Shown here in pieces: positions 12,275 through 24,063 of a DNA stretch of 64,000 nucleotides; the first letter of the stretch is position 1, and every line of letters starts with the position of its first letter. The translations under genes were made by a program, and so were the position numbers. Origin of the DNA: Portunus trituberculatus (Eukaryota; Arthropoda; Malacostraca; Decapoda; Portunidae); the NCBI RefSeq assembly GCF_017591435.1, contig NC_059287.1, positions 14,175,134 through 14,239,133 on the forward strand, in the 5' to 3' direction. The notes below the pieces were generated by a model. That model did no database searches. It was not told where the DNA came from and saw only the letters and a list, made by a program, of their open reading frames with translations.

Positions 12275-12344
12275 CAATCCTACGTTGAGCGACCCGCCCC
12301 TGACAAGGCACCTCACTCTCACACACACACACACACACACACAC
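9422..12344. repeat. Large tandem duplication unit, copy 1
   Basis: About 2.92 kb. From aatatttcaggtgggaaac-like sequence it runs through an AT-rich segment, a GC-rich segment (10395-10640), a TG microsatellite (about 10850-10890), an ATAATA-rich stretch, a second TG run (11349-11414), a LINE 3' end (11900-12115), a GA run and a CA run. Short ORFs within it (for example the one starting near 10950) are not conserved in frame between copies, so no gene is called. Confidence 0.93.
11900..12115 (+). mobile_element. LINE 3'-end fragment in copy 1
   Basis: ggtaaactctggaactccct encodes the GKLWNSLP-type C-terminus of a LINE reverse transcriptase. It is followed by the 3' tail motif gagtgggcctttttt, then ttggccagtttccctc, ttacataaaaaa. 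The element is 5' truncated with no RT core. Confidence 0.7.
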
Positions 12345-14255
12345 AATATTTCAGGTGGGAAACAGCAGGGAATGTCCGGGAAACACTGAGAATTGAAGGA
12401 AATATTATAGAGTGGACACGGGAGGGACGGGGGTTGGTGGGGCGAGGTGTTGCTCCGGGTCATGGTGGGCGGTGGGCGGTCTGAACGGGGATATACGAAA
12501 CCATCGCCTTATGTAACACAACAATGGGATGTTTATCTATTTTTGTGGTTGATTCTGGCTTTGCTTCACTCTCTGGGTCTGGAAACATAGGGGAGTGCAG
12601 GCAAAACATTGGTGGACTGACTGTGAGGGGAAGCCACGGCTGAGGTGCCTTTGTGCGCAATATTTACGTACGCAATGCATTTTAAAAATCGCGAGAAGAA
12701 AAAGGGCGCCTACACTGGAATACAGTTCACTTTTAAACGCATCAAATACTTTAACTAAGAACTAAAATATAATAACGTAACCGAGTCGATTGTTTACAAA
12801 AGGATGGCCATCTAGCGGTCTTTTATCAAACTAACGGCTCACAAACACATCATAATGTCGAGAAGGAAAGCACAGCCACACTACGTCATGTTACATTTTC
12901 TGAATACGAAAATTTTTCGCATTTCACACAGTTAAAGAAAACACAGATTCCTTGTCGTTTAAAGATTTTTGTTTTGTATTCTGGTACCGTTAAAAATCTT
13001 GAATTTGAAAATACGATTAGTTAGACTAAATTTTATTGAATATCATTACTTGGGTCATGTTTTTCATATTTTTTACGTGTTATATCAAGTACCAAAACAA
13101 TCTTAGGCGTGCCAATTAAAAAAAGTTTTATTCTATATAGTAACATTTGTTATTTTTTTCGATAATCAAAAACACAGCTGGTCCCGATTCTATTGTTATT
13201 TGAAACTTGCTTTACTTTTCTAGTACCAAATCAAATGTCAAAACAATGCTAACTCCATTAATAAGAGAAAAATAGTCTTACCTTTACGCCGAGATGTCTT
13301 TTTTGCACGTTAGGTGAGTGACTCCACCTCGTCCGCCCTCACTCTCACACTCCACTTCTCCCTTGCACTTCCTTCTCCTCCACCTCCTCCTATACCCAGA
13401 GTTCGGAAAACACCTAGAAGCACTTGCAAAACCCGAGAAAATACGTGTAAAGAATCGTTTCCACAACACTGGGAGACAGCGGGGCTGCGGGGCCCAGCGC
13501 GGAGGAGCTGGGCTGGTGCTGGACTGAGCAGGAGCGGGCTGGGAGTGGGGTGAAGATTGGGTCTGATTGGCAGAGTGTGTGGGACGAAGGAGGTGGTGAG
13601 CGGGACCGGAAGGGTTCTGATGGTGCCCAGGACACTGGGTTTGGTGGTGTGGTGTGGTGTTGTGTGTTATGTTATGGTGTGTGATGGTGGAAGTGGTGTG
13701 GTGTGTCAGTGGTGGTAGTGGTTTGGTGTACAATGGTGTGGTTTGGTGACTGCTACCAGCTGAACTGCTGTGTGTGTGTGTGTGTGTGTGTGTGTAACAA
13801 TAATAATAACAATAATAATAATAATAACAACAATAATCAACCGTTTATTAATAGAAATGGCAGCCGAGAGGCTCAAAATATACATTGAAGGGACATATGT
13901 AAAAAGCAAAATAGTTGTAGAGTATGTGGAAAAACTTAAAACGTCACAACTCCAGCAGTTTGAGTTAAAAAATGACGTCTGATAGCCTCGTAACTATGAA
14001 TCTAGGAAAAGTTGAAATGAAATCTATAATGATTGTGTACTTACGGTTCAAATAAACACATGAACCTGAATGTATATGTAACAACGTTGATTACGAATTA
14101 ATGAATTTGACAACAGTAGGAATGGTGCTTTTCTTGTAATGGTGGGTGATGTGGGGATGAGCTCGGCGTGGTGGGGAATGCCCGTTGTGGCGGTGGGGCG
14201 TCAGAGGTGAGGAGGTGACGGTATCTTGGGTTGTTCAGTAGTTTGGCTGCAAATC

Positions 14256-14323
<68 letters not shown>

Positions 14324-15227
14324 CCTTCCGAGATCAAATGAGTACAACAATCAATGTAATATTTAAAAATAGGAAGAATATTATTGTAAAGTGTTTTTGC
14401 AGTCATTTTACATATACGAAAAATAGAATTTTAAAATTAATCTCTAAAAGAAAGAATTGGAAAAATAAAATAGACTCGGCATTAGTTTGTTTACAATTTA
14501 CACAGTAGTGGAGGGAGCCATCCAGCTAGGCAGCAACAATCATTTCTTCGTTTTCTTTTCTTCTTGAAACACATCAGTATTTCAGTCTTAGCCACACCAG
14601 CCGTGATGGGAAGAAGTCTAGAGTCTTAGCCAAGTTTCTGAGGGGAATATTGTTACTCGTGTGATCGAATTACTGGGGAGGAGGTGCTGGGGCGGTGCTG
14701 ATCAGGACAGTGCTGGGAGATGGAGCTGCTGATTATAGTGTTGCTGGTCGAGGAGGTGTATAATTGAGGTGATGACTTATGGCGTCTTTGGTGATATGTA
14801 AAGCTCATACCTTCCTCCGGTAAACTCTGGAACTCCCTGCCATTTCTGTATTTCCAACTTCCTATTACTTGACCATTTAAGAGGAAGATTTCAATATATT
14901 TATTTGTGTCTTTTGGCTAACCCTTTCTGTTTTGTAAGGGGACTGGTGACTGAGTGGGCCTTTTTTTATGTTTTGTATTGTTTTTGGCCAGTTTCCCTCT
15001 TTTACATAAAAAAGAAAAATATTTGTTTGGAAGGAAGTCAATTGTAGCTTGATACACATAACAGTGCGTTTCAGAATACCGTTCTTTAAAAATGACGCAG
15101 GTTTTCAAGTGTTTTTTATGGTTCTAGTGATACATTAACAAGAGAGAGAGAGAGAGAGAGAGTGGCAATCCTACGTTGAGCGACCCGCCCCTGACAAGGC
15201 ACCTCACTCTCTCTCACACACACACAC
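12345..15227. repeat. Large tandem duplication unit, copy 2
   Basis: About 2.88 kb and colinear with copy 1, differing by scattered substitutions, small indels (such as GTA inserted near 13917) and microsatellite lengths. It again ends with a LINE 3' end, a GA run and a CA run. Confidence 0.93.
14804..15020 (+). mobile_element. LINE 3'-end fragment in copy 2
   Basis: Same fragment as at 11900-12115, duplicated with its flanks rather than independently inserted. Confidence 0.7.
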
Positions 15228-16624
15228 AATATTTCAGGTGGGAAACAGCAGGGAATGTCCGGGAAACACTGAGAATTGAAGGAAATATTATAGAGTGGAC
15301 ACGGGAGGGACGGGGGTTGGTGGGGCGAGGTGTTGCTCCGGGTCATGGTGGGCGGTGGGCTGTCTGAACGGGGATATACGAAACCATCGCCTTATGTAAC
15401 ACAACAATGGGATGTTTATCTATTTTTGTGGTTGATTCTGGCTTTGCTTCACTCTCTGGGTCTGGAAACATAGGGGAGTGCAGGCAAAACATTGGTGGAC
15501 TGACTGTGAGGGGAAGCCACGGCTGAGGTGCCTTTGTGCGCAATATTTACGTACGCAATGCATTTTAAAAATCGCGAGAAGAAAAAGGGCGTCTACACTG
15601 GAATACAGTTCACTTTTAAACGCATCAAATACTTTAACTAAGAACTAAAATATAATAACGTAACCGAGTCGATTGTTTACAAAAGGATGGCCATCTAGCG
15701 GTCTTTTATCAAACTAACGGCTCACAAACACATCATAATGTCGAGAAGGAAAGCACAGCCACACTACGTCATGTTACATTTTCTGAATACGAAAATTTTT
15801 CGCATTTCACACAATTAAAGAAAACACAGATTCCTTATCGTTTAAAGATTTTTGTTTTGTATTCTGGTACCGTTAAAAATCTTGAATTTGAAAATACGAT
15901 TAGTTAGACTAAATTTTATTGAATATCATTACTTGGGTCATGTTTTTCATATTTTTTACGTGTTATATCAAGTACCAAAACAACCTTAGGTGTGCCAATT
16001 AAAAAAAGTTTTATTCTATATAGTAATATTTGTTATTTTTTTCGATAATCAAAAACACAGCTGGTCCCGATTCTATTGTTATTTGAAACTTGCTTTACTT
16101 TTCTAGTACTAAATCAAATGTCAAAACAATGCTAACTCCATTAATAAGAGAAAAATAGTCTTACCTTTACGCCGAGATGTCTTTTTTGCACGTTAGGTGA
16201 GTGACTCCGCCTCGTCCGCCCTCACTCTTACACTCCACTTCTCCCTTGCACTTCCTTCTCCTCCACCTCCTCCTATACCCAGAGTCCGGAAAAAAAAACC
16301 TAGAAGCACTTGCGAAACCCGAGAAAATACGTGTAAGAATCGTTTTCACAACACTGGGAGGCAGCGGGGCCCAGCGCGGCGGAGCTGGGTTGGTGCTGGA
16401 AGGAGCAGGAGTAGGCCGGGAGTGGGGTGGAGATTGGCAAAGAGTGTGGGACGAAGGAGGTGGTGATTGGGACCGGAAGGGTCCTGGTGCCCAGGACACT
16501 GGGTTTGGTGGTGTTGTGTGGTATGTTATGGTGTGTGACGGTGGAAGTGGTGTGGTGTGGCAGTGGTGGTAGTGGTTTGGTGTGCAATGGTGTGGTATGG
16601 TGACTGCTACCAGCTGAACTGCTG
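15228..16624. repeat. Large tandem duplication unit, partial copy 3
   Basis: Homology with copies 1 and 2 continues to the TG microsatellite at about 16624-16649 and then stops; the following sequence is unrelated to the ATAATA-rich segment found there in the other copies. This copy therefore lacks the second half of the unit, including the LINE end. Confidence 0.92.
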
Positions 16625-16753
16625 TGTGTGTGTGTGTGTGTGTGTGTGTCAGTGTGAAAAGTAGATTTTACTGTCATAAGTAATATTAAGACAATTATAG
16701 AAACAAAATAGATTGATATAGGTATTATCTGCCGAGCAAAGCTTCTTTTTTAC

Positions 16754-16792
<39 letters not shown>

Positions 16793-17166
16793 ATGAGGAT
16801 GTATTGGAGTGGGTAGCTAGATAGTTAAAGGTCAAATAATGATACATAATGTAAATATAAAGTATATATATTTTCATTAATATACAAAATATCTCATATA
16901 CATATCAACAAAGAAAACTTTATACTTTAACTCTTTTCACACACACACCTCCAAAATAGAGAGAGAGGGAACGAAACAACATTATTTCTCTAAAACTCTG
17001 AAGGATAGAATGATGTAAACGTTAACAAAATAAACTATACAAGTACATTAATACCAAGACATCGTAACTTAAAATAAACAATAAAAGTACAGTCGTCATA
17101 ACCACGTCAACAAATAACTAACAACTCTGGCAAACCGTTTTCTCCAAGTGGTTAGGTCAAGTCTCC
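16625..17166. other. TG microsatellites and AT-rich sequence
   Basis: TG runs at about 16624-16649 and 16756-16789, then AT-rich sequence. The part nearest 17166 is the probable 3' UTR of the cuticle gene. I found no convincing AATAAA on the minus strand. Confidence 0.6.
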
Positions 17167-18060
17167 TCATTCCTCTACCTCTTCCTCCGCCGCCTTTCTT
17201 GCCGCCGCCTCTGCTTTCTGTTTCTCGGCGAATGCAATCTGTAAACACCGTCTGATTGAAAAAAGCCTGTATTCTGAAACACTTTGCTTCCTGACCATCA
17301 CTGCTTTCCAAAGGTTGTAGTTGAAGATACTATAGGGAATGTATCAAAGAAAACCAGTGGTAATAACGGTAACTGCTGTAAACTGACCAGGAAATTTGAT
17401 AAAAGATAAATAAGAACGTAACTGTAGTGAATATATCAAAGAAAACCAATGACTTTGAGAGTAACTGCTGTAAACTGACTAGGAAACGGAAAAAAAACGC
17501 GGAATTGTAACAGCTAAATCAAAGAAAAACTAGTGGTATTCAGGGTAACTATAGTAATCTGACCTGGAAACTTAAGAAAATGATAATTAATAAGTAAACA
17601 ATAAGAAAACAAAAATAAAAATAAAAAATCTGACTGGGAAACGATAAAAAATAATAATAATAATTGCTTAACTGTAAAGAATGCATCAAAGAAAACCAGT
17701 GATATTGAGGATAACTGCTGTAATCTGACCTGGAAACTTGAAATAAATAAATAAATAAATAAATGCCTAACTGTAGGGAAATTATCAAAGAAAACCTAAT
17801 GTAACCTAACCCAACTTATCCTATCAAGGAAAACCAGAGTTGTTAAGGTTCACTATAGTAAACTGACCTGCTCCAGATGCCAGGGCTCGAGTGGGTGAGG
17901 CGTGGGCAGCATGTCAGAGATGGGCTGGAATCCGTTGACGCCAGCAGTGTAAGTCAGCAGGTGCACCGTGCCGTCTGGGTGAACGAACCTGGAGGGGCGG
18001 GAAACGTGTGGGTGAAGGTTAGAGAGGATGATTAAGTGCTGTGTGGTCAGTCTGTCTCTG

Positions 18061-18117
<57 letters not shown>

Positions 18118-20546
18118 CGTAAATTAATTATGTAGATCGTATGAGAAGAATATAAAACAAATAATTAAGAGCATTTTTGAGCAAACAATGAAAGACAAAT
18201 ATTAAATAAGAAAACCCAAGAAACTCAATGAAATAAAGAATATAATCCAATAAACCTAAGCCTTATTCTCGAAGCAATCCTGAAAGTAATGAATTTTCAA
18301 GCAGATATCACCAAGACTTAACGAGTGAGTGAGGTAGCGGGTTATTCTGACCTGTACTGTCCTGTCCTGGTGACCTCGTTGGTAGGACCGCTCGCCTCTG
18401 CCCTCTCCACCCAGGTCACGTCATTCCCAGTCTGTATCCTGGAGAAGAGAGATGAAGAAAGGCCGTGTGTTAGTTTGACGCCACAACAACACTGTCACGT
18501 GAAGCTGCAGGTGACAACAGTGAAAAGATCGAAACATGGATTTAATAACACGTGAATATCCTTTTTCCTGAAGCTACGATGGAGAATCACAAGAATAAAA
18601 CAGAATAGAAGGGAAATAGCTAGCCAGTAGTCAAATATGTTATAAAGTAAGGCGTAATAGCTTAACCTGAGCCAAAATGAAGCCTAAAAACATGTAAATA
18701 TCCTTTTTATGAGGGTTCAAGCAAGAATCATAGGGATAAAAGAGAACATAAGAGAAACAGCAAGCCAGTAGTGAAATATGTGACAAAGTAATACGCATTC
18801 CCATAACTTGAACTAAATTGAAGCCTCAGTACATGTGGATATCCTTGTTATGACAGTTCAAGCAAGAAGCAAAGAGAACATAAGAGAAACAGCAAACTAA
18901 GGATGAAATATGTGACAAAGTAAGACAAAGTAAGTCAAATTAAAGCCTGAAAACACGTAAACATCCTTGTCATGATAGTTACAAGCAAGAATCATGAGGA
19001 TAAATAGAACATAGAGAAATACCAAATCAGTAGTGAAATATGGAACAAAGTAAGACACATTCACCTTAACATGAGCCAAATTGAAGCCTGAAAACACGTA
19101 AACAGCAAGTATCAGAGAGAAGATAAGAGAAACAACAAGCTAATGATGAAATATGTAACAAAATAAGACACATTCACTAAACCTGAGTCAGATTAAAGCC
19201 TCATTTCACGTGAATATTCTTGTTGCAGCCGAAAATCACAGGAATTAATGAACCAAAGCGAAGCAACGAGCTAATAGTCAAACATAGAGTAGGGCAAAAC
19301 ACAGGTTCGTATTCTGAAACACTGCTTCACCTCCACTATTTCAAAAGCTTTTATCTAAATCTACACGAGTTTTCTAAGGTGTTTTTTTACGGTTCTAGAG
19401 GCAGATTGGAAAGATTTCTACATTATTAACTGTAGAAACACTCTTGAGAACCTCGCTAGTCATCTTTATGGCCTTGGAAAATAGTCGTGGTGAGACAGCA
19501 AAGCGTTTCTAAACACGGACAATCACATGCTGTACCTGAAGCCATAACCGCCGTATTGGTCAATGGGTATCCTCTCGTCCATCAGGATCGGGATGGGCGT
19601 AGCGGTGGACTCCAGAGAGGCAGGGGCGGCCACCACGCAGCCGGCCACGCAGGAGACGAGGAGAAGCAGTACCTGAGGGAGGCGATGAAGGAGGCAGGTG
19701 AGTACTGGTGTTGATTATGTATTGCGTTATGAAATGTTGTCTGATGTATTCCAGGGTGTTGTATTTCGCTGCGTGTGAGTTATGTACTGGTGTTGTTACT
19801 GTGTTGAAGTGTTGTGTGGTGTTTTATGATATATTTGGTGGTGTTCTCGTAAAATTATGTAGTGTTTCGCCATGTCTGAGTTAATATTGGTGTTGTTATT
19901 GTGATGGGTTGTGTTGTGAGGTGCTTTATGGTGTTGTGTTGTGTATTTGGTGGTGTACTTGTGAAATTATGCAGTGTTCCGCTATGTTTGACCCAGTGTT
20001 CCCTGATTTGTTGTTCTAAGTGTTCTATCGGTGTTCCAACTTCAGTGTATATGTTTCGTATTGCGTTTCCTGTTCTACGCTACACGAATAAGTTAATTTC
20101 TTCATAGTAATTCTGCCCAAAGTGCTTCATTTTAGCTAACCATGACTCGGTTAGATAGTTTAGCGCCCAAACAGCCTCGTGAAGGCCAACTAACTGAATA
20201 ACTAGTCTCTACCCTCCTCTTCCCTTGCCTTCCCTTCCCTTCACAAATATATCCTTTACCCTTGCCTTCCCTTACCTTACCCATTCATATTTACTCTTCC
20301 TTTCCTTTCCCTTCCTCTCCCTTCCCTTGCTCCTTCACAAACAGAGCATTTACCCTTTCCTTTCCTTCCCCTACCTTGCCCCTTCACAAAGAGCTTTTGT
20401 CCTTACCTTCCCTTCCCTTCTCCTTCCTTGCCCCTTCATAAACAGAGCATTTGTCCTTCCCTTCCCCTCCCTTCCCTTCCCTTCCCCTCCCTTCTCTTCT
20501 TTTACCCCTTCACAAACACCACACAAATTCTCCTTACGCTTTGCAT
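17167..20546 (-). CDS. RR-1-type cuticle protein, 5 coding exons, 141 aa
   Basis: Minus-strand coding exons are 20546-20538, 19672-19536, 18438-18352, 17988-17868 and 17238-17167 (stop), all GT-AG and in frame. Exon 1 codes only MQS, the tiny first exon typical of arthropod cuticle genes; exon 2 completes a signal peptide (VLLLLVSCVAGCVVA). Exons 3 and 4 carry a chitin-binding Rebers-Riddiford domain with TGQYRFVHPDGTVHLLTYTA and NGFQP. The usual ADENGF core reads AGVNGF, losing the acidic residue. The last exon encodes a charged Glu/Lys/Ala tail (FAEKQKAEAAARK). The product is expected in exoskeleton, binding chitin. A TATA box lies about 130 bp upstream. The introns are full of minisatellites. 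Exon structure is well supported; tissue role is inferred. Confidence 0.92.
17262..17330 (+). mobile_element. MITE family 2, end fragment
   Basis: The terminal motif gtattctgaaacactttgc followed by ctttccaaagg, just inside cuticle intron 4. The rest of the element is missing or merges into the minisatellite. Confidence 0.55.
17330..17867 (-). repeat. Minisatellite of about 70-110 bp units in cuticle intron 4
   Basis: Read on the minus strand, units contain GGTCAGwTTAC, then GTTACC or GTTATC, then CTGGTTTTCTTTGAT. Donor-like GTCAG motifs fall near 17383, 17476, 17560, 17629, 17725 and at the authentic exon 4 donor (17866-17867). The array fills nearly the whole intron. Confidence 0.85.
18061..18112. 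repeat. (CT)n microsatellite in cuticle intron 3
   Basis: About 26 CT units between exons 3 and 4. Confidence 0.95.
18541..19260. repeat. Minisatellite of about 120-145 bp units in cuticle intron 2
   Basis: Five to six degenerate units start near 18553, 18694, 18835, 18956, 19097 and 19209. Each has acrtgwatatcct, caagaatca, gagaaacagcaa, gtgaaatatgt and gacaaagta. Confidence 0.85.
19306..19520 (+). mobile_element. MITE family 2, near full length
   Basis: The left end cgtattctgaaacactgctt and the right end (gcaaagcgtttctaaacacg) are imperfect inverted repeats. The interior carries ttttttacggttctag and acattattaac. It lies in cuticle intron 2, next to exon 2. Confidence 0.75.
20215..20520. 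repeat. CCTT-rich minisatellite in cuticle intron 1
   Basis: Low-complexity cttcccttccct blocks are punctuated by cttcacaaacagagcattt-like segments. Long pyrimidine ORFs here are artefacts. Confidence 0.85.
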
Positions 20547-20677
20547 CTTGAGGTATCGTTGAAGTGGCGGTGGACGGTGTATCCTACTGCAGAAGGCGAA
20601 GGAGGAGGAAGATGCGAGGTGTGTGTAGCACTTTACTGAGCTTGGGCTGGTGTGACGTGCCTTAGATCCCTCAGTCC

Positions 20678-20687
20678 TATATATATA
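20678..20687 (-). promoter_or_regulatory. TATA box of the cuticle gene
   Basis: TATATATATA on the minus strand lies about 130 bp upstream of the MQS start codon, giving room for a transcription start about 30 bp downstream and a short 5' UTR. Many arthropod cuticle genes have TATA promoters. Confidence 0.65.
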
Positions 20688-20927
20688 CACCAAGATTGGC
20701 CTTGCAACACCTTCCCAAAAGTTCGTGTCTCGCTGTTTTTTGGCTGTCCTCCCGGGAAGACTTCTGACATTTTGCACTTTCAACTGTAGGGTCAAGTGTA
20801 GAGGCGGGGAGAACCAGTAGGCGGCGTTGTAGGGGAAGGGAGGGACACTGGGGTGCTGGGACGTTGAGCCGGTTCATTACCTTTACAAATAATGAGGTCA
20901 GTGTAGCAGTGGGGGAGTTAATCATGT

Positions 20928-21085
20928 GTGGTGGTGATGGTGGTGGTGATGCGTTGGTGTGGTATAGTGTGGTGGTGTGGTGGTGATGGTGTGGTGGTGT
21001 ATGGTGGAGCGTTGGTGTGGTATAGTGTGGTGGTGGTGTGGTGGTGTTTGTGTGGTGTGGTGTGGTGTGGTGTGGTGTGGTGTTG
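20928..21085. repeat. GGT/GTGGT-rich low-complexity tract
   Basis: Irregular tggtgg and gtggt repeats, for example a run of gtggt pentamers near 21045-21082. Confidence 0.85.
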
Positions 21086-21310
21086 TGGTGTGAGTCTTAG
21101 AGGGAAAGGTCTGTGTGGCTGGCGTTCCTTTAAACCATTCATGCATCTGTTTGTGTATTAGACTCAAGAAAAATGTCTACTTATTAATGTTTTCTTTCGT
21201 CTTTTTCTACTTTTTTTTCTAATTCCTCTTGTGACGAGATTTTTTTTTTTTCTACTGTTTCACGTCACTGCTTATAACTTTTGACTTTAGGAAAAATGTA
21301 AATAATTGCA

Positions 21311-21431
<121 letters not shown>

Positions 21432-21712
21432 GTTTTCCTTCTTCACGACTTCGGTTCTTATGAGTCAGCGATCCGTCATATATATTTTTTCCCCTTCCCT
21501 TCTTTCTTCCTTTTTTTCCCCCCTTCTTGCTTTTCCCTATCGCCCCTCCTTCCTTTGTTCCATGCCCTTTTAACACGTAGACGGAACCTCGCTATGCCCT
21601 AGTCCCTCACACACTATTGTTATGTTAAAGTCACGAGTGAAAGGCGGAAAGAAAAGTCACGGGCGATCCCTTAGTGCTTTTACTCCCTCTCCTTTGCTTG
21701 TTCCTTAAAGTT

Positions 21713-21932
21713 TTAACCTCTTCAGTACCATGACGCGTTTCCATATTCATTTTTCTTACTATTTGGTGATTTTATTCAGCTTCAGAAACTTACATCGGGG
21801 ATTAAAATAGTGTAGACGCTGGCCATTAATTTTCTGACCTCCATAGACCCTTCCTAATTATAGTGTAAATAAAATCGTCCAATCACACCCAAAATTCGTG
21901 ATAAAAATGAGTCCCAGTACTGAGGGGGTTAA
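21713..21932 (+). mobile_element. MITE family 1 with TTAA at both ends
   Basis: Flanked by TTAA on both sides, with terminal inverted repeats beginning CCTCTTCAGTACCATG and the right complement of CCCCCTCAGTACTGGG. Confidence 0.92.
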
Positions 21933-21974
21933 TATTTGCTCCAGTGTGTGTTGGTTTATTTATATGTTAGTGGA

Positions 21975-22260
21975 TGGGTGTGGTGTGGTGAATGTTCTGT
22001 CATTAGTGGCCGTTTGAAGCTTATATAATTATCAAAACGAGTGTGGTTTAGAGTTGGGTGTGGATGGGTGGGTGTGCTATGTGGATGCTTGGGTTAGTGG
22101 GTGGATATGTGTGGTGTGGTATATATTTCGTCATCAGTGGCTGTCTGAAGCTTATCTTATCATTACCTCGAATGTGCGTGTGGTTTAGAGTTTGGTGGAT
22201 AGGTGGGGGTGCTATGAGTGTGGATGGAATGACATATTTAGTGGTTTGACAGGATTGCCG
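21975..22260. repeat. Two-copy tandem repeat of about 130 bp
   Basis: gtggtgtggt, then tcrtcagtggc, ctgaagcttat and gtgtggtttagagtt recur with a period of about 130 bp. Confidence 0.75.
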
Positions 22261-22734
22261 TGGGATATACCAGGGTGTGTTGTGTGAGGATGAAGGTGGA
22301 CGGGTGTGTGTCCTTCCTTATCACAGCCTCGTAATAGATGAGGTGCTGCAGTGATGAATGAACGCCGCTTTGCACTCTTACCCTACGTTGTAATGCTGAG
22401 AGGTGAACGGGAGTGTGTGTGTCCTTGTCTTCGCCTCGTATTGCAGCACTGATAGATGTGTACTGGTTAAAAATGAGGGTGATTCTATGCTCTCTCTTGC
22501 ACCTCACACTAATACCAAAACTAATGTGTGTATGTGAGTATGTGGATGACTGTTTTTATCTTCTCATATTGTAACAGTGTAGTAGATAAGACATTCTCTG
22601 TTTTATCTACTGTTCTACTAATACTCGTTGCTCTAAGGGATAAGGAACAAGAAAAGTGACTGTATGAGGGTGGAGATGAGGGTAAATGTGTTTTTTTATC
22701 TTCGCCTCATGGCAATAGATCAGTTTAATCTCAT

Positions 22735-23025
22735 GTTATTTTAGTACTCGTGATTCTATATAAGGATAAGGAGCAAGTATGAGTGACGGTACTGCTTCCC
22801 TCTCTCTGTCCTCTCTAATGGCCACTAAAATATCAACCGAAAAAAAAGTACTTATCTCTTTCTTTATGTTTATCAGTTATATCTTATTCTAGTACTCGTA
22901 ATTCTATATAAGGATAAGGAATAAGTAAGAGTGACTGTATTCCTTCCCTCTCTCTCTGTTGTTACTCTAATGGCCACTAAAATATCAACTGGAAAAAAAG
23001 TACTTTATCTCATCTATTATTGCAC
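22735..23025. repeat. Two-copy tandem repeat of about 150 bp
   Basis: tctatataaggataagga, then gagtgac, ctctaatggccactaaaat and aaaaaaagtactt occur twice, about 149 bp apart. Confidence 0.8.
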
Positions 23026-23211
23026 AAGACCAACTGACCACTCCTCCTCCTCTCACTCCTCTCACTCCCGTCAGTCACTCCCGCAACCTTCCCGCCTCGC
23101 TACTTTGCATAGATTACTCCCCAGAAAAAAATAGACGAAAGGCAAAGGAACGCAGATGGAAAAATCAACACGATTAAGTATACAAGACAAAAAATGGGAG
23201 ACGTATGGGTG

Positions 23212-23860
23212 AAATGACCGAGTGACCTTAAAGTTTGTGAAGGTTTATGTACTACACGCGCCGTCCCTTCTCCTCACCCCCCACTTTCCTTATATAACAG
23301 GTCACTTCTGGCTTCTCAGGTCACGTGGAGGTCATTGGCGTGGTAGGCTGGGAAAGGAGGGGAGAGAGGGGGGAAGAATTTCATGTGACCTTAGATAATA
23401 GGTAACTCATAACCTGTGTGCTTTTTATTTGACCTTCTTAAACCGGTTACTCCTGGCTTGGGTCACGCAGGAACAGAGGTCATAGATAAGAGTTATTCAT
23501 GACCTGACCTTAAATGACTCGTAACTTCTGACCTGTGTTTATATTTTGACCTTAAACCAGTCACTTTTAATTTGTTGCGTTATGAAGGGAAGGAAGGTCA
23601 GGGGGACTAAGGTTGGTAAGGTGCTCTTCATATCCTGACCTTCAACATTCTATAAGTAATGGCCTTTATAATATTTTGACCTTAGAGCAGTCAATTTTAA
23701 TATGATAGGTCACGTGGGAAGGAAGGTCAGGTGAGTAGGCAGGTGCTATGATATTCTGACCTTCTTAGACCTTCTCTTTAGACGACCTCTGTGTGTTGAT
23801 TATGACCTTCAGTCTGGGCGCACCTTTCCACCGGGGAGCGTTGACCGCCTCTGGCCTCCC
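23212..23860. repeat. Degenerate repeat array rich in AGGTCA/TGACCT
   Basis: About 19 AGGTCA, GGGTCA or TGACCT hexamers occur within about 600 bp, embedded in a degenerate period of roughly 180 bp (gaaggaaggtcag, then atattttgaccttaaa). One pair is a direct repeat with five-base spacing (aggtcacgtggaggtca). The sequence shows the enrichment; regulatory function is only inferred. Confidence 0.7.
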
Positions 23861-24063
23861 AATGCACTTGTTAGGTAAAGGAGAGTCTCCCGTCACCTGT
23901 TACATGCTAGACTTGACCCACTTACGTAACGCTGGGCTGGTTTAGTAATCGTGTAAACACATAAGGAGGAAAACAAGTCCGAGCCGCCACTGTCCAGAGA
24001 TGGTAAAGGTAATAGAGAAAAAAAATATAGAAGGGTTTGATCATTTTTCTTTCTCTTTCTCTT

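Noticed and set aside
12460..15543. 66-codon minus-strand ORF identical in copies 2 and 3 (ends AHRPP)
   Set aside because: Identity reflects recent duplication. Copy 1 keeps only part of the frame, and there is no domain or splice context.
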